This document shows positions 54,833 through 63,815 of a stretch of 64,000 bases of DNA, piece after piece. A program made the translations under genes and the position numbers. Positions within the stretch are counted from its first letter, which is position 1, and every line of letters begins with the position of its first letter. The notes under the pieces were generated by a model. It did not search any database. It saw only the letters and a list, made by a program, of their open reading frames with translations, and was not told the origin of the DNA. The DNA comes from Planktothrix rubescens CCAP 1459/22 (GTDB taxonomy: Bacteria > Cyanobacteriota > Cyanobacteriia > Cyanobacteriales > Microcoleaceae). The stretch lies in contig LR882958.1 of assembly GCA_904830895.1 (NCBI GenBank), forward strand, positions 2,536,001 through 2,600,000, read 5' to 3'.

Positions 54833-55681
54833 TTAAGATAAAATTCGTTCAACGGTAGCGCGATAGGAATTGCTATCTAATCCATCACCTGAATTAACCT
54901 GACTCGGATCAATAAGTCTTTGCATGGCGGAAATCCGATCGCCTGTAGCCGGGTGAGTGCTGAGAATTGTTGGCGGAGAACCACTTTTTAACAGTTTAGC
55001 CATAAAATCAACGGCGCCTCGTGGAGCATAACCCGCCCGGGCTAGGGTAGCTAAACCCATGCGATCGGCTTCATATTCAGCTTCACGGCTTTTAGGGCGG
55101 TTTAAGGCTAATTCCACCCCAATTTGGACTAATTTATTCTGATCCGCACCCACAGCCGTAGCCACCCCCGCAGCCACAGCTGCTTGGCGCATTTGTTTAA
55201 TCGCATGACGTCCGGCAATATGTCCGATTTCATGGGCCATTACACTCGCTAATTCTGCTTCATTACTAGCAGCGGCAATTAACCCGGTATTAACATAAAC
55301 AAACCCGCCCATAGTAGCAAAAGCATTGACACTACTATCATCAATTACTTGAAAAGTATAGGGAATATTCGGGCGATCGCTGGCTTGGACTAGACGTTGA
55401 CCAATTTGATTAATATAGCTTTGAGCCTCTTGATTACGAAATAATTTAACTTGTTTTGAGAGTAATTCTTGATTAATTTGTTCGCCGATCGCAATTTCCT
55501 GACGTGCAGATAAATTCGATAATTGGATAACTTGAATTCCTCTAAAGATTAATTCCGGTAAAGGAATTGCCAAAGTTGCGACCGTCGAACTCAATACAAT
55601 ACTCAGGCTAAGAGTTATTGAAATCACCGGATATAACCAACGACGGCGCAAAGATCTGGCAATTGTCAAACGTTTTAACAT
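54833..55681 (-). CDS. M48 family metalloprotease
   Basis: The 282-residue protein is a zinc protease: an N-terminal signal/anchor (YPVISITLSLSIVLSSTVATLA), active-site VMAHEIGHIAGRHA with HExxH and third ligand Glu in REAEYEADRMGLA. The ending THPATGDRISAMQRLI is typical of periplasmic M48 proteins (BepA/YcaL-like) that handle outer-membrane protein quality. It is likely periplasmic or membrane-tethered. It lies upstream of the riboswitch and may end in the spacer before it. Confidence 0.92.
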   Translation of the reverse strand: MLKRLTIARSLRRRWLYPVISITLSLSIVLSSTVATLAIPLPELIFRGIQVIQLSNLSARQEIAIGEQINQELLSKQVKLFRNQEAQSYINQIGQRLVQASDRPNIPYTFQVIDDSSVNAFATMGGFVYVNTGLIAAASNEAELASVMAHEIGHIAGRHAIKQMRQAAVAAGVATAVGADQNKLVQIGVELALNRPKSREAEYEADRMGLATLARAGYAPRGAVDFMAKLLKSGSPPTILSTHPATGDRISAMQRLIDPSQVNSGDGLDSNSYRATVERILS

Positions 55682-55842
55682 AATAAGTGCAGGTGATAAT
55701 TTACAGGTTATACCAAAAAAACCCGTTGTTGCGCTTCTAGCGCATCATCAGAGGGTATTTAAACTGATCGACGCAGATCTAAGAAACTAGGTTTCTAAAT
55801 ATAAAATAACGATTAGAAACCCAATTGCTGATCGGCGATTTC

Positions 55843-58545
55843 CTAAACCAACCAAGTAGCTAAATAAGCATCATTTCCTCCTAATGGATTAGGATTAATC
55901 GCGTTAGTTGTTGTTGTAACAGATGGTTGGGTTACTGTTCCCAAAATCACCGCTTGACCCTTCGCCACCGCAAAACCATTCACACTGCCTTTAGCACCAT
56001 CTACGTCACCAGTTTGGGTTAACGGAGTCCAGAATTTTCTGACAGTATAATCTGCCGATAATCCTAATACTGCCATTTCTCCCAAGGTATAAGCACCAAC
56101 GGGTTGACTATTAATCGTTTTACCAGGACGATTTTGTAATTGGAAAGCCGAAGATCCTCCTATATATATATTACCAAATTCGTCAGCCGTAATCGAATTG
56201 GGAGTAAAACTATTCGCCCCAGTGCTAGTGCGGGTGACAATAAATTGACCCTGATCAACTATTCCAGTATTAGGATTAATTTTGGCGTGAAATGTGAAAG
56301 ATCCTGCACCAGCGCCAGAGAAATTATTAAAAGAATCCACATTAACTAAGGTTGCTAAAGTTTGAGTAATGTTTTGACCATTGCGTTGAAAAACGTTATT
56401 TCCTCCATCGGTTTTTCCTAATAAATAAAGTCCGCCATCTTTACCAATAGTAATCCGTTCTCCCCGGGTATCTGCCCCTAAGTTTTGTCCGGTGACTTCC
56501 GTTGCACTGAAATCCCAAGTTTTCCATAAGGAATTCAAGGCAGAATCAAACCCTCGTAAGAAAGGAGTTTGTAAGAGACTGGTAACTTGATTATACCCGG
56601 TAACAAAGACTTGTTTTGTGGTAGGATCAATAGTGATATCCGCCGGATTGACATTGGTTCCGGTTAAGGTTGTGCTAGTTAATTGAGTTCCCGTTCCATT
56701 CCATAAAGTAATAGTATCGGTACTATTATTTAAAGTGGCAACTGTACCATCATTGGCGATCGCAACTCGATTAAAAGTTCCCGGTTGTGACCATAAAACT
56801 GTATTAGCTGTAGGGTTATAAACCTTAATTCCAAAATCCCCAACTGCTACAATTTCCCCACTATCTCGATCCACATCTAAATCATTAACAATACCGCCTA
56901 ATGGTGTATTGGATAAGGGGGCAGTATTGCCATTCTGTAATCGTTGAATTGCTCCCACACCGTTAAAATTCCCAGCAATAATAATATTATTATCAACAGG
57001 GGAAATTTCAACCGATGCACCACTATCATTTCCAGTAGTTCCTAAATAGGTTGCACTATTTAACAGGAGATTATCACTCGGATCATTATCAACAATTTGC
57101 AATATAGCTGTGTTTTGAGTTCCGACCGTTGCAGTTCCGGTGGTAATAGTTAATGCTAAATTAACGGTTTCCGTCGGTTCAAATATTGTATCATCAATGA
57201 CCGGAATTATTACAGTTTTTGGAGTAATATCTCCATCTGCAAAAGTCACAGTTACGGGAGTATTAGTATAATCTAAAATTGCCGTTGCAGTTCCATCCGT
57301 TGGGGTGATTTGTGCCGTCACTAAACCACTACTTCCTCCCGTTCTATTAATGGTAATAGTGTTAATAAGTGTGCCATTTTCATTAACACTAAAATTAGCA
57401 GAACTAAACCCTAAAACACTAAGAGGTACTGGTGTTGGAACTGGTGTCGGTACTGGTGTCGGTACTGGAGTCGGTACTGGAGTCGGTACTGGTGTTGGAA
57501 CTGGTGTCGGATCGGGTGTTGGAACTGGTGTTGGTATTGGTGTCGGTACAGACGTTGGTATTGGTGTCGGTACAGACGTTGGTATTGGTGTGGGATCGGG
57601 TGTCGGTATTGGTGTCGGTACAGAGGTTGGTATTGGTGTGGGATCAGGTGTTGGTATTGGAGTCGGTACAGAGGTTGGATCGGGTGTTGGTATTGGTGTT
57701 GGATCGGGTGTTGGCTCAAAACCGTCAAAAACAAAATTATCAGAATTGAGACTATTACTATTTACATTTTTGAGAATTGCTAAATATTCACTAGAATTTT
57801 TATCCTGAATAATCGTATCATTAGCATATTCTCCAGTACCTTGAGTAATATTTAAAGCCGAGAATGTCAGATCTCCTAATAATCCAATAGTATCTTGATT
57901 TAAAGTAAAATCTGTGATAATATCAGCATCATTAATCGCAAATCCTCCCATCGTTTTGCCAATATAAAATAGATCATTACCATCTCCACCCGTTACCGTG
58001 TCAGCACCAAAATCTCCATAGAGAATATCATCCCCAAAATCACCAAATAATTGATCATCTCCTTCACCTCCGGCGACTAAATCATCCTCTTTTCCCCCAT
58101 AAATAATATCGTTATTCTGATTTCCAAATAATGTATCTGCACCGCGATCGCCAAAAATAAAATCATTTCCTACATCACCAAAAATCAGATCATTATCTTG
58201 ACCTCCCGCTAAAGTATCGTCATCTTGACCAGCATAAATACTATCATTTCCTAGATTACCAAAAATTAGATCAGCTTGTTGGTTTCCTCCTAAAATATCA
58301 TTCCCTTCTAAACCATAAATAGTATCATTTCCCCCCAGAGCAAAAATATTATCCTGAAATGCAGTACCAATAATTAAATCAGAATTATTGGTAGGAATAA
58401 AATTAGTTTCAGTCGGAGTAATATTTGTAAAACTTCTACCCATGGGAAGATTAACCCCTAAACCAAAAGATAAGGTTTGAGGATTAGGAATAATTTGGGT
58501 CGGACTGAAAAACAAATTTCCAGAATCAAAAGTGTCGAGACTCAT
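55843..58545 (-). CDS. RTX/Calx-beta protein with proline-threonine linker
   Basis: The 900-residue protein has four parts. Residues 1-50 are an unfolded start. Residues about 60-190 contain some eight RTX nonapeptides of the GGxGxDxLx kind ([36 protein letters not shown]), forming a Ca2+-binding beta roll. A low-complexity linker of PTPIP/PTPVP units runs from about 278 to 375. A Calx-beta domain (about 378-485; [20 protein letters not shown]) is followed by a beta-propeller-like region to the end ([15 protein letters not shown] type). There is no N-terminal signal peptide, as expected for type I secretion. A surface or released adhesin or enzyme is likely. The ribosome site GAGGAAAA precedes the ATG. 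Confidence 0.85.
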   Translation of the reverse strand: MSLDTFDSGNLFFSPTQIIPNPQTLSFGLGVNLPMGRSFTNITPTETNFIPTNNSDLIIGTAFQDNIFALGGNDTIYGLEGNDILGGNQQADLIFGNLGNDSIYAGQDDDTLAGGQDNDLIFGDVGNDFIFGDRGADTLFGNQNNDIIYGGKEDDLVAGGEGDDQLFGDFGDDILYGDFGADTVTGGDGNDLFYIGKTMGGFAINDADIITDFTLNQDTIGLLGDLTFSALNITQGTGEYANDTIIQDKNSSEYLAILKNVNSNSLNSDNFVFDGFEPTPDPTPIPTPDPTSVPTPIPTPDPTPIPTSVPTPIPTPDPTPIPTSVPTPIPTSVPTPIPTPVPTPDPTPVPTPVPTPVPTPVPTPVPTPVPTPVPLSVLGFSSANFSVNENGTLINTITINRTGGSSGLVTAQITPTDGTATAILDYTNTPVTVTFADGDITPKTVIIPVIDDTIFEPTETVNLALTITTGTATVGTQNTAILQIVDNDPSDNLLLNSATYLGTTGNDSGASVEISPVDNNIIIAGNFNGVGAIQRLQNGNTAPLSNTPLGGIVNDLDVDRDSGEIVAVGDFGIKVYNPTANTVLWSQPGTFNRVAIANDGTVATLNNSTDTITLWNGTGTQLTSTTLTGTNVNPADITIDPTTKQVFVTGYNQVTSLLQTPFLRGFDSALNSLWKTWDFSATEVTGQNLGADTRGERITIGKDGGLYLLGKTDGGNNVFQRNGQNITQTLATLVNVDSFNNFSGAGAGSFTFHAKINPNTGIVDQGQFIVTRTSTGANSFTPNSITADEFGNIYIGGSSAFQLQNRPGKTINSQPVGAYTLGEMAVLGLSADYTVRKFWTPLTQTGDVDGAKGSVNGFAVAKGQAVILGTVTQPSVTTTTNAINPNPLGGNDAYLATWLV
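57420..57715 (-). repeat. in-frame minisatellite encoding PT(P/V/I/D) repeats
   Basis: About 296 bases of near-identical repeats of GGTGTCGGTACTGGAGTC type encode the PTPVPTP/PTPDPTP linker on the minus strand. Copies differ by VP, IP, DP and SVP variants, arranged in blocks. It is a slippage-prone tract likely to vary in length between strains. The GVGTGVG open frame on the plus strand is an artefact. Confidence 0.9.
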
Positions 58546-58980
58546 AATCTAATTTTCCTCGCAAAGACTCACAATAGCTATACTATTTTTCAGGATATTT
58601 TCAATTAATCAGGAAAATATTTAATTTAATCTGATTAAAAATTTAGTAGATTTAAAAGCTGTTTAAACCCTGACCCTGAAAGTAATGCACTAAACAGCGA
58701 AGACGATTTATTGAGGCAAAAAGTTTCTCAAATTTAGATTTTTTTTATCCAAATTATTGATTTATAAAAGTAATTTAATATACATCAAGTTTAAAAAATA
58801 CCGTATTTTTAAGGATACTCAGTTATTGATTACATCATGTACTCATTAAAAATACTGAGTAAATTCATGACTTTTATTACAGTTATTCTAGTTTTGATCA
58901 GTAGATCGACTTAGATCTATAGAATTTGATAGAATTGACCCATAATGGGTTAAAATAGGATCTCAGTGAAAAACAGTCGT
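58546..58980. other. A+T-rich spacer without recognisable genes
   Basis: I see no credible open frame, tRNA or strong hairpin in these 435 bases before the mobile-element remnant. The 3' part includes a short frame ending KNSRRKVSTPR before a TGA; it could be the last codons of a lost transposon gene, but this is weak. Confidence 0.6.
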
Positions 58981-59292
58981 CGAAAAGTCAGCACCCCGCG
59001 CTGAAGCGACGGGGCTTCGTGCCTCACCTTCAGCGATAGTTGACCAGCCTAAGTGCCTTGTGTACTACGTTTTTTGAGTCATGACACCCTGTTGGATGCG
59101 AAGCTAGTCCCTGGCTCTGTCGTTAGTGGTTAAACATCTTTATCGGGTTAAGGAAGTGCTGCTAACCTAACAAGCTCTTAAAACATTGGCGAAGCTAACT
59201 TTACCCTAGAAATAGGAGTTAGGAGGGCAACCATACCCTCCTCCCTGAAAGGGGAAATATAAAGCCTAACTAGAAGTTAGGGGTTTCTACCC
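58981..59292 (+). mobile_element. IS200/IS605 right-end remnant, omega-RNA-like, without tnpB
   Basis: About 310 bases that I recognise as the segment found downstream of tnpB in cyanobacterial IS605 elements. It runs from CCCCGCGCTGAAGCGACGGG through GTGCCTCACCTTCAGCGATA and GTGCCTTGTGTACTACG to a cluster of stems GGAGGG/CCCTCC (59222-59241) and CCTAAC/GTTAGG (59265-59281), ending TTTCTACCC. In those elements the region is the omega (re)RNA scaffold and transposon right end, with the guide lying just outside. No tnpA or tnpB frame is adjacent. The element stops six bases before the start of the next gene. Identification is from memory. Confidence 0.5.
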
Positions 59293-59298
59293 ATTTTT

Positions 59299-59742
59299 AT
59301 GATGATTAAACCTGATAGCACTCAACCCGGTTTAGGACAGCAAAGTTGGCAAAGTCAGTTAGATCGGTTTGTGAAAGATAACCGTCAGGAATTCGCCGCC
59401 TTAACTTGGGGTTTACACCTAAAATGGGGAGAAGAACCCAATACCCTCGGAATTGATCTCAAACCTACCCCCCACTTTGTCGCCTGTCCGAAATCAACTA
59501 TTGAACAACTAAATCAAAATGTTGAAAATCGCTTAAAAGAAATTGTCGGAATTGTAGACGGGTATCAACCGGAAAAAGAAGTATTAATCATTGGAATTGG
59601 TTTTGATCATGTCAGATTAATTTATTTTGAATCTAATCCTACTCCCCCAGAATGTTTTCAACAAGTTGGAAAAGATGTCGATACTTTATTAAAACATTTA
59701 GAAGATTCTATGAATCAAATCATAAATCTTTCTAATCAGTAG
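59299..59742 (+). CDS. conserved hypothetical protein (147 residues), CcmS-like candidate
   Basis: The protein begins MMIKPDSTQPGLGQQSWQSQ and contains FVKDNRQEFAALTWGLHLKW, GIDLKPTPHFVACPKSTIEQ, EIVGIVDGYQPEKEVLIIGI and FDHVRLIYFESNPTPPECFQ. It is soluble and without signal peptide. The pattern reminds me of cyanobacterial proteins annotated as carboxysome assembly chaperone CcmS, but I cannot confirm it. The mobile-element end at 59292 immediately precedes its ATG, so its native upstream region seems replaced and a promoter could lie inside the remnant. Confidence 0.65.
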   Translation: MMIKPDSTQPGLGQQSWQSQLDRFVKDNRQEFAALTWGLHLKWGEEPNTLGIDLKPTPHFVACPKSTIEQLNQNVENRLKEIVGIVDGYQPEKEVLIIGIGFDHVRLIYFESNPTPPECFQQVGKDVDTLLKHLEDSMNQIINLSNQ

Positions 59743-59907
59743 ATACTGTCTAGTTTTGTGTGGGCCTGTCATCTTATTTACCTTGAGTTATTTACCTTGA
59801 AAAAGAGCGATCACCCTCGTAGATTTGGCATTAATAGAGTGCGTGTGATGTAGAGTTGGTTTAAGGGCGATCTATATTGCCTTTTGCTATATATTCAGCA
59901 ATAGAGT

Positions 59908-60099
59908 ATGTCAAGGGAAAAGAAAATTCAGTTTAATGTTAACGAGAAAGAATATGAACGTCTCAAAAGTCATGCTGAATCAGAAGGATTATCAATGGCT
60001 GAAGTTCTTAGGGATTACATTAAAACCCTCACACCCCTAAAGGGGGTCGCACTACATCCCACGACTGAAGTGCGTGGGCTTTGTGCGAGGTTGTTGTAA
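59908..60099 (+). CDS. small ribbon-helix-helix protein, IS-associated
   Basis: The 63-residue product starts MSREKKIQFNVNEKEYERLK, then SEGLSMAEVLRDYIKTL, a ribbon-helix-helix fold like CopG. Similar small proteins accompany IS605-type elements in cyanobacteria. The last 20 residues are read from an inverted-repeat region (60033-60078) typical of such elements, so the tail is probably not original. A DNA-binding role at the element or autoregulation is plausible. Confidence 0.55.
   Translation: MSREKKIQFNVNEKEYERLKSHAESEGLSMAEVLRDYIKTLTPLKGVALHPTTEVRGLCARLL
60033..60078. mobile_element. hairpin pair resembling an IS605-type end
   Basis: CCCCTAAAGGGGG (60033-60045) and CCCACG...CGTGGG (60058-60078) form two close stems, the second with the CATCCCACGACTGAAGTGCG pattern that often follows tnpB-like genes in cyanobacteria. 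They lie in the 3' end of the small RHH frame. No transposase is present, so it is a remnant or a non-autonomous unit. Confidence 0.4.
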
Positions 60100-60211
60100 G
60101 TGTCATGAAGCGGATAGAGTACAATGGACACACCGACTATAAGGTGTCAATTTCAATGTCTACGACTCAATTGCACCGCCCAGTCAACATTTTAGAGTTT
60201 CCAACATCATA

Positions 60212-60754
60212 ATGCTGATTGCCAAACTGTTAAATTCAATCACCCTTCCCTTGGGGTTTACACTCCTGTTACCCATTGCCCTAGTCAGTAGTTTCCTTAC
60301 AGATAGTGTAGTCAGTTCTGCGGCTAGTTATGCCCAGGCCCCCCCCGCTAAAAACGCCGTCGGGCGGGCGATGACCGTGCGCTCCGATATTCAAGAAGCC
60401 GATGCTCAAACGGGAATTGTCACCGCTAGGGGCAATGTTCAAATTAACTATCCCGCCCGCAGTATTCAGGCCACCGCAGCCCAAGCCCAATATTTTAGTC
60501 GAGAACGTCGAATCATTCTCAGTGGAAATGTATTTGTTTTGCAAGAAGGGAATACAATTCGCGGGGAAACCGTCACCTATTTAATTGATGAAGGACGGTT
60601 TATCGCCTTACCGCAAGGGGGAGGACAGGTCGAATCTATGTATTTAGTACCCGATGAAAGTGCCAGCCCGAAAAACACAACAGTTGAACCTTTTAATCCT
60701 AAACCTGCTTTTAAAAACCCATTAAGCGCGCCTTCAGCACCGCGTAATCCTTAA
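60212..60754 (+). CDS. lptA: LptA/OstA-like periplasmic LPS transport protein
   Basis: The 180-residue protein has a signal peptide (LNSITLPLGFTLLLPIALVS) and the OstA/LptA domain (about residues 55-145; RSDIQEADAQTGIVTARGNV, RSIQATAAQAQYFSRERRII, GNVFVLQEGNTIRGETVTYL). LptA forms a beta-jelly-roll bridge carrying LPS from the inner to the outer membrane. A polar proline-rich tail follows. It lies 22 bases before lptB, giving the usual lptA-lptB order; lptF/G lies 165 bases further. Confidence 0.88.
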   Translation: MLIAKLLNSITLPLGFTLLLPIALVSSFLTDSVVSSAASYAQAPPAKNAVGRAMTVRSDIQEADAQTGIVTARGNVQINYPARSIQATAAQAQYFSRERRIILSGNVFVLQEGNTIRGETVTYLIDEGRFIALPQGGGQVESMYLVPDESASPKNTTVEPFNPKPAFKNPLSAPSAPRNP

Positions 60755-60776
60755 ATAATTTCTAACAAATCTGGTT

Positions 60777-61505
60777 ATGAAAATAGTGCTGGAGAATATT
60801 CACAAATCCTACCGGAAACGTACCGTTGTTAGTCGGGTTAATTTATCGGTTTGTCAAGGGGAAATTGTGGGATTATTGGGGCCAAATGGTGCTGGTAAAA
60901 CTACAACCTTTTATATTGCTACGGGACTAGAAAAACCGACCCAAGGGAATGTTTATCTGAATGAAATTGATATTACCCATTTACCGATTCATCAACGCGC
61001 CCGGTTAGGAATTGGTTATCTAACGCAACAGGCGAGTATTTTTCGACATCTGACTGTCAAGGATAATATTTTATTGGTGTTGCAACAAACCCATGTTCCG
61101 CGTCATTTGTGGCAAAAACGTCTGCATACTTTACTAAGGGAATTTCGCTTAGAAAAAGTAGCCTCGACTTTAGGTTATCAGGTTTCTGGGGGAGAACGAC
61201 GACGGACGGAACTGGCCAGGGCTTTAGCGGCGGGGTTAGAATTACCTCAGTTTTTACTCTTAGATGAACCCTTTGCTGGTGTTGACCCGATTGCAGTTTC
61301 TGAAATTCAAGAAATTGTCGCTCAGTTACGCACTCGAAATATGGGAATTTTGATTACGGATCATAATGTTAGGGAAACTTTAGCTATTACAGACCGAGCT
61401 TATATTATGCGAGATGGGCAAATTTTTGCATCGGGAACTGCTGAAGAACTCTATAATAATCCCCTAGTGCGGCAGTATTATTTAGGTGACAGTTTTCAAC
61501 TATAG
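60777..61505 (+). CDS. lptB: LPS export ABC transporter ATPase LptB
   Basis: The 242-residue protein is an ABC ATPase with Walker A LLGPNGAGKTTTFYIATGL, signature QVSGGERRRTELARALAAGL, Walker B FLLLDEPFAGVDPIAVSEIQ and H-loop ITDHNVRETLAITDRAYIM. The LptB-specific start MKIVLENIHKSYRKRTVVSR and the C-terminal GTAEELYNNPLVRQYYLGDSF agree. It powers LPS extraction by LptFG. It is the second gene of the lpt set. Confidence 0.94.
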   Translation: MKIVLENIHKSYRKRTVVSRVNLSVCQGEIVGLLGPNGAGKTTTFYIATGLEKPTQGNVYLNEIDITHLPIHQRARLGIGYLTQQASIFRHLTVKDNILLVLQQTHVPRHLWQKRLHTLLREFRLEKVASTLGYQVSGGERRRTELARALAAGLELPQFLLLDEPFAGVDPIAVSEIQEIVAQLRTRNMGILITDHNVRETLAITDRAYIMRDGQIFASGTAEELYNNPLVRQYYLGDSFQL

Positions 61506-61554
61506 CAATCCTATTTGAGTTGTGTTTAAAATCCCTGATCAAAAGGGAACACCG

Positions 61555-61612
61555 GAACAGCCCCCCCAAACCCCCCGTGCACGGGGGGCTAGGGGGGGAG
61601 GGAACAGGGGTC
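61555..61612. repeat. GC-rich palindromic repeat, copy 1
   Basis: The core CCCCCCGTGCACGGGGGG (61571-61588) is a perfect palindrome flanked by GGAACAGCC and GGAGGGAACAGGGG. A near-identical copy in inverted orientation lies at 62978-63035. The 165-base spacer between lptB and lptF holds nothing else. Confidence 0.9.
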
Positions 61613-61670
61613 TAACTTCTGGCTTTTTCATGTCAGTATTAAAATGGTACAACCTATTTAGAATTGCTAT

Positions 61671-62849
61671 ATGAAAATTACTTTTGATCAGTCTTTTATT
61701 TCTGGTAAATTTCTCCCGCCCTATCTTTCAATTTTAGATCGATATTTAATTCAAGAATTAGTTCCGCCCTTTGTGTTTGGAGTGGGATTATTTAGTTCCG
61801 TTGCATTAACCGTAGGAACGGTTTTTGACTTGGTTAGACAGGTGGCGGAGTCGGGTTTAGCCGTGGGGATTGCGGTTGAGGTTTTTCTTTTAAAAATGCC
61901 AGAATTCATCGTTTTAGCCTTTCCCATGGCGATGATTTTAAGTACCTTAATGGTCTATGGTCGTTTATCAAGTGATAGTGAATTAATTGCCATGAAAAGT
62001 TGTGGAATTAGTTTATATCGGCTATTAGTACCAACATTGATTTTTAGTTTAATGATCACGGGTTTAACCTTTTGGTTTAATGAGGTAATTGTTCCGGCGG
62101 CTAATTATAAAGCATCTGTCACCTATGAACAGGCATTAAATGAAGGCAACCTTCCTGTTCAAGAAGATAATATTTTTTATCCCGAATATGAGAAAATTAA
62201 AATAGAAGGAACTGATAAAAAATTTAGTCGTTTAGTGCGGTTATTTTATGCCCAAAGATTTGACAAAGGTAAAATGTTAGAGGTGACTATCTTAGATCTT
62301 TCCCAACCGGAATTAACTCAAATTATTTCTTCAAAATCTGCTAATTGGAATTTTTCTGCTAATACTTGGGATTTCTTTAATGGTACGGTTTATATTGTCA
62401 ATCCCGATGGCTCTTATCGTAATATTGTTCGTTTTGATCATAAACAGATTCAACTTTCTCGTACTCCCCTAGATTTAGCGTCACGGAAACGAGGGTTTGA
62501 TGAGATGAATATTACTCAAGCTCGAGATTATTTAAAGTTAATGAAATTGAGTGGAGATCAACAAAAAATTGTTAAAACTCAAGTTAGAATTCAACAAAAA
62601 TATGCTCTCCCTTTTTCCTGTGTTGTCTTTGCATTATTGGGTGTTGCATTAGGAAGTAGACCCCAAAGTACCAGTCGAGCAACCAGTTTTGGGATTAGTG
62701 TAATCGTGATTTTCGGATATTATTTACTGTCTTTTATTACCGGAGCATTAGGTCAAAAAGAAATTATGACTCCCTTTTTTGCAGCTTGGTTACCGACATT
62801 TTTAGGAATTGGAATTGCGAGTTTTTTATTAGTTCGTTCTTCTAAATAG
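61671..62849 (+). CDS. LptF/LptG-family LPS export permease
   Basis: The 392-residue protein is a YjgP/YjgQ permease: an N-terminal helix pair ([20 protein letters not shown] and a second near 60), a periplasmic beta-jelly-roll (about residues 145-275) and C-terminal helices ([36 protein letters not shown]). Cyanobacteria often encode a single LptF/G-type subunit. With LptB and LptA it moves LPS. It is flanked on both sides by inverted copies of the GC-rich palindrome. Confidence 0.9.
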
Positions 62850-62977
62850 AATATGTCAAATCTCTAACTCCAACGGTCAGCAGTTTTCACTTCCACTTCA
62901 ATCAGATGTTAGATTAGCACTGAAGTCAAAAAATAATCTGGTAAGTACCTAAACAAAATTAATTACACATCCTCCAC

Positions 62978-63035
62978 CCTGTTCCCTCCTCCCCTAGCCC
63001 CCCGTGCACGGGGGGTTTGGGGGGGCTGTTCCCTC
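62978..63035. repeat. GC-rich palindromic repeat, copy 2 (inverted)
   Basis: The same core CCCCCCGTGCACGGGGGG (62998-63015) with CCCTGTTCCCTCC on the left and GGGGGCTGTTCCCTC on the right, the reverse complement of the copy at 61555-61612. The pair brackets the LptF/G-type gene. Confidence 0.9.
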
Positions 63036-63059
63036 TCTCAACTAGGTAATTTATTTTGT

Positions 63060-63151
63060 CAGGACTTACGCAAAACAACCATATCTAGTAGGGGCGAACG
63101 GCCGTTAGCCCCTACAGATGGTGTATAATTGGGTATTCTGCGTAAGTCCTG
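63060..63151. mobile_element. MITE-like element
   Basis: The 13-bp terminal inverted repeats CAGGACTTACGCA (63060-63072) and TGCGTAAGTCCTG (63139-63151) match exactly and enclose 66 bases with an inner TAGGGGC/GCCCCTA stem. It has no coding capacity. It looks like a small non-autonomous transposable element; no flanking target duplication was established. Confidence 0.6.
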
Positions 63152-63166
63152 TTTGTGTAACTACTT

Positions 63167-63805
63167 ATGAACAAACAAAAATTCACAATTGCACATCAAT
63201 ATTGGCAGCTACTTTGGAGCATTTTGCTAGTGTTGATAATTTGGAATATGCCTCAATGCGCCTTAGCAGAGGCTAATCAACAGGACATCAATGGGATTAT
63301 TCAGGCGCGGGAGATAGCCTTAAAAGCTATCAACACTCGTGATTTTTCCAAAATTGAGCCTTACTTACACCCCTCATTCACGATTACAACTGTGGATAAC
63401 CAGGTGTTTCATCAGGTGCAAGAGTTTGAGAAATACTGGAATCAGCAGTTTTCCAGTTCGATCCAAAAGATCGCAATGGAAGTTAAGGTGGACGATCCGA
63501 GAAGGTTTCTCTCGTCGGAGACTGAGGTTTCCTACGGAGATGCGATCGCAACTTTCTCTTTCCAAGATGGTAATTCTGCTAATATGGCAATGCGCTGGAC
63601 AGCCGTGATGCAAAAGTTTCAGGGGAGATGGACGATTCAATCCCTGCATTTCTCGTCTAATCTACTGAATAACCCTTTACTGTATGGTGCTCAAAAAGCG
63701 GGGCGTGCGATCGCCGTTGCTACGGGGTTGGGCGGTGCTATCGTGGGGGCTGTGGGGATGCTGTTCTGGCATCGTAGCCGCAAACAAGTAACGTCAAGGC
63801 TGTAG
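63167..63805 (+). CDS. NTF2-like domain protein with two membrane segments
   Basis: The 212-residue protein has an N-terminal hydrophobic segment or signal (LLWSILLVLIIWNMPQCALA), a SnoaL/NTF2-like core (about 40-155; GIIQAREIALKAINTRDFSK, MRWTAVMQKFQGRWTIQSLH) and a C-terminal membrane helix (AVATGLGGAIVGAVGMLFWH) followed by a basic tail. Such domains bind small molecules or serve as scaffolds; the function is unknown. It is 10 bases before the next gene. Confidence 0.75.
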   Translation: MNKQKFTIAHQYWQLLWSILLVLIIWNMPQCALAEANQQDINGIIQAREIALKAINTRDFSKIEPYLHPSFTITTVDNQVFHQVQEFEKYWNQQFSSSIQKIAMEVKVDDPRRFLSSETEVSYGDAIATFSFQDGNSANMAMRWTAVMQKFQGRWTIQSLHFSSNLLNNPLLYGAQKAGRAIAVATGLGGAIVGAVGMLFWHRSRKQVTSRL

Positions 63806-63815
63806 CTCATAGAAT

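Noticed and set aside
57305-57808. Plus-strand open frame encoding GVGTGVG repeats
   Set aside because: It is the antisense of the PTPVP linker of the RTX gene and has no ribosome site or domain.
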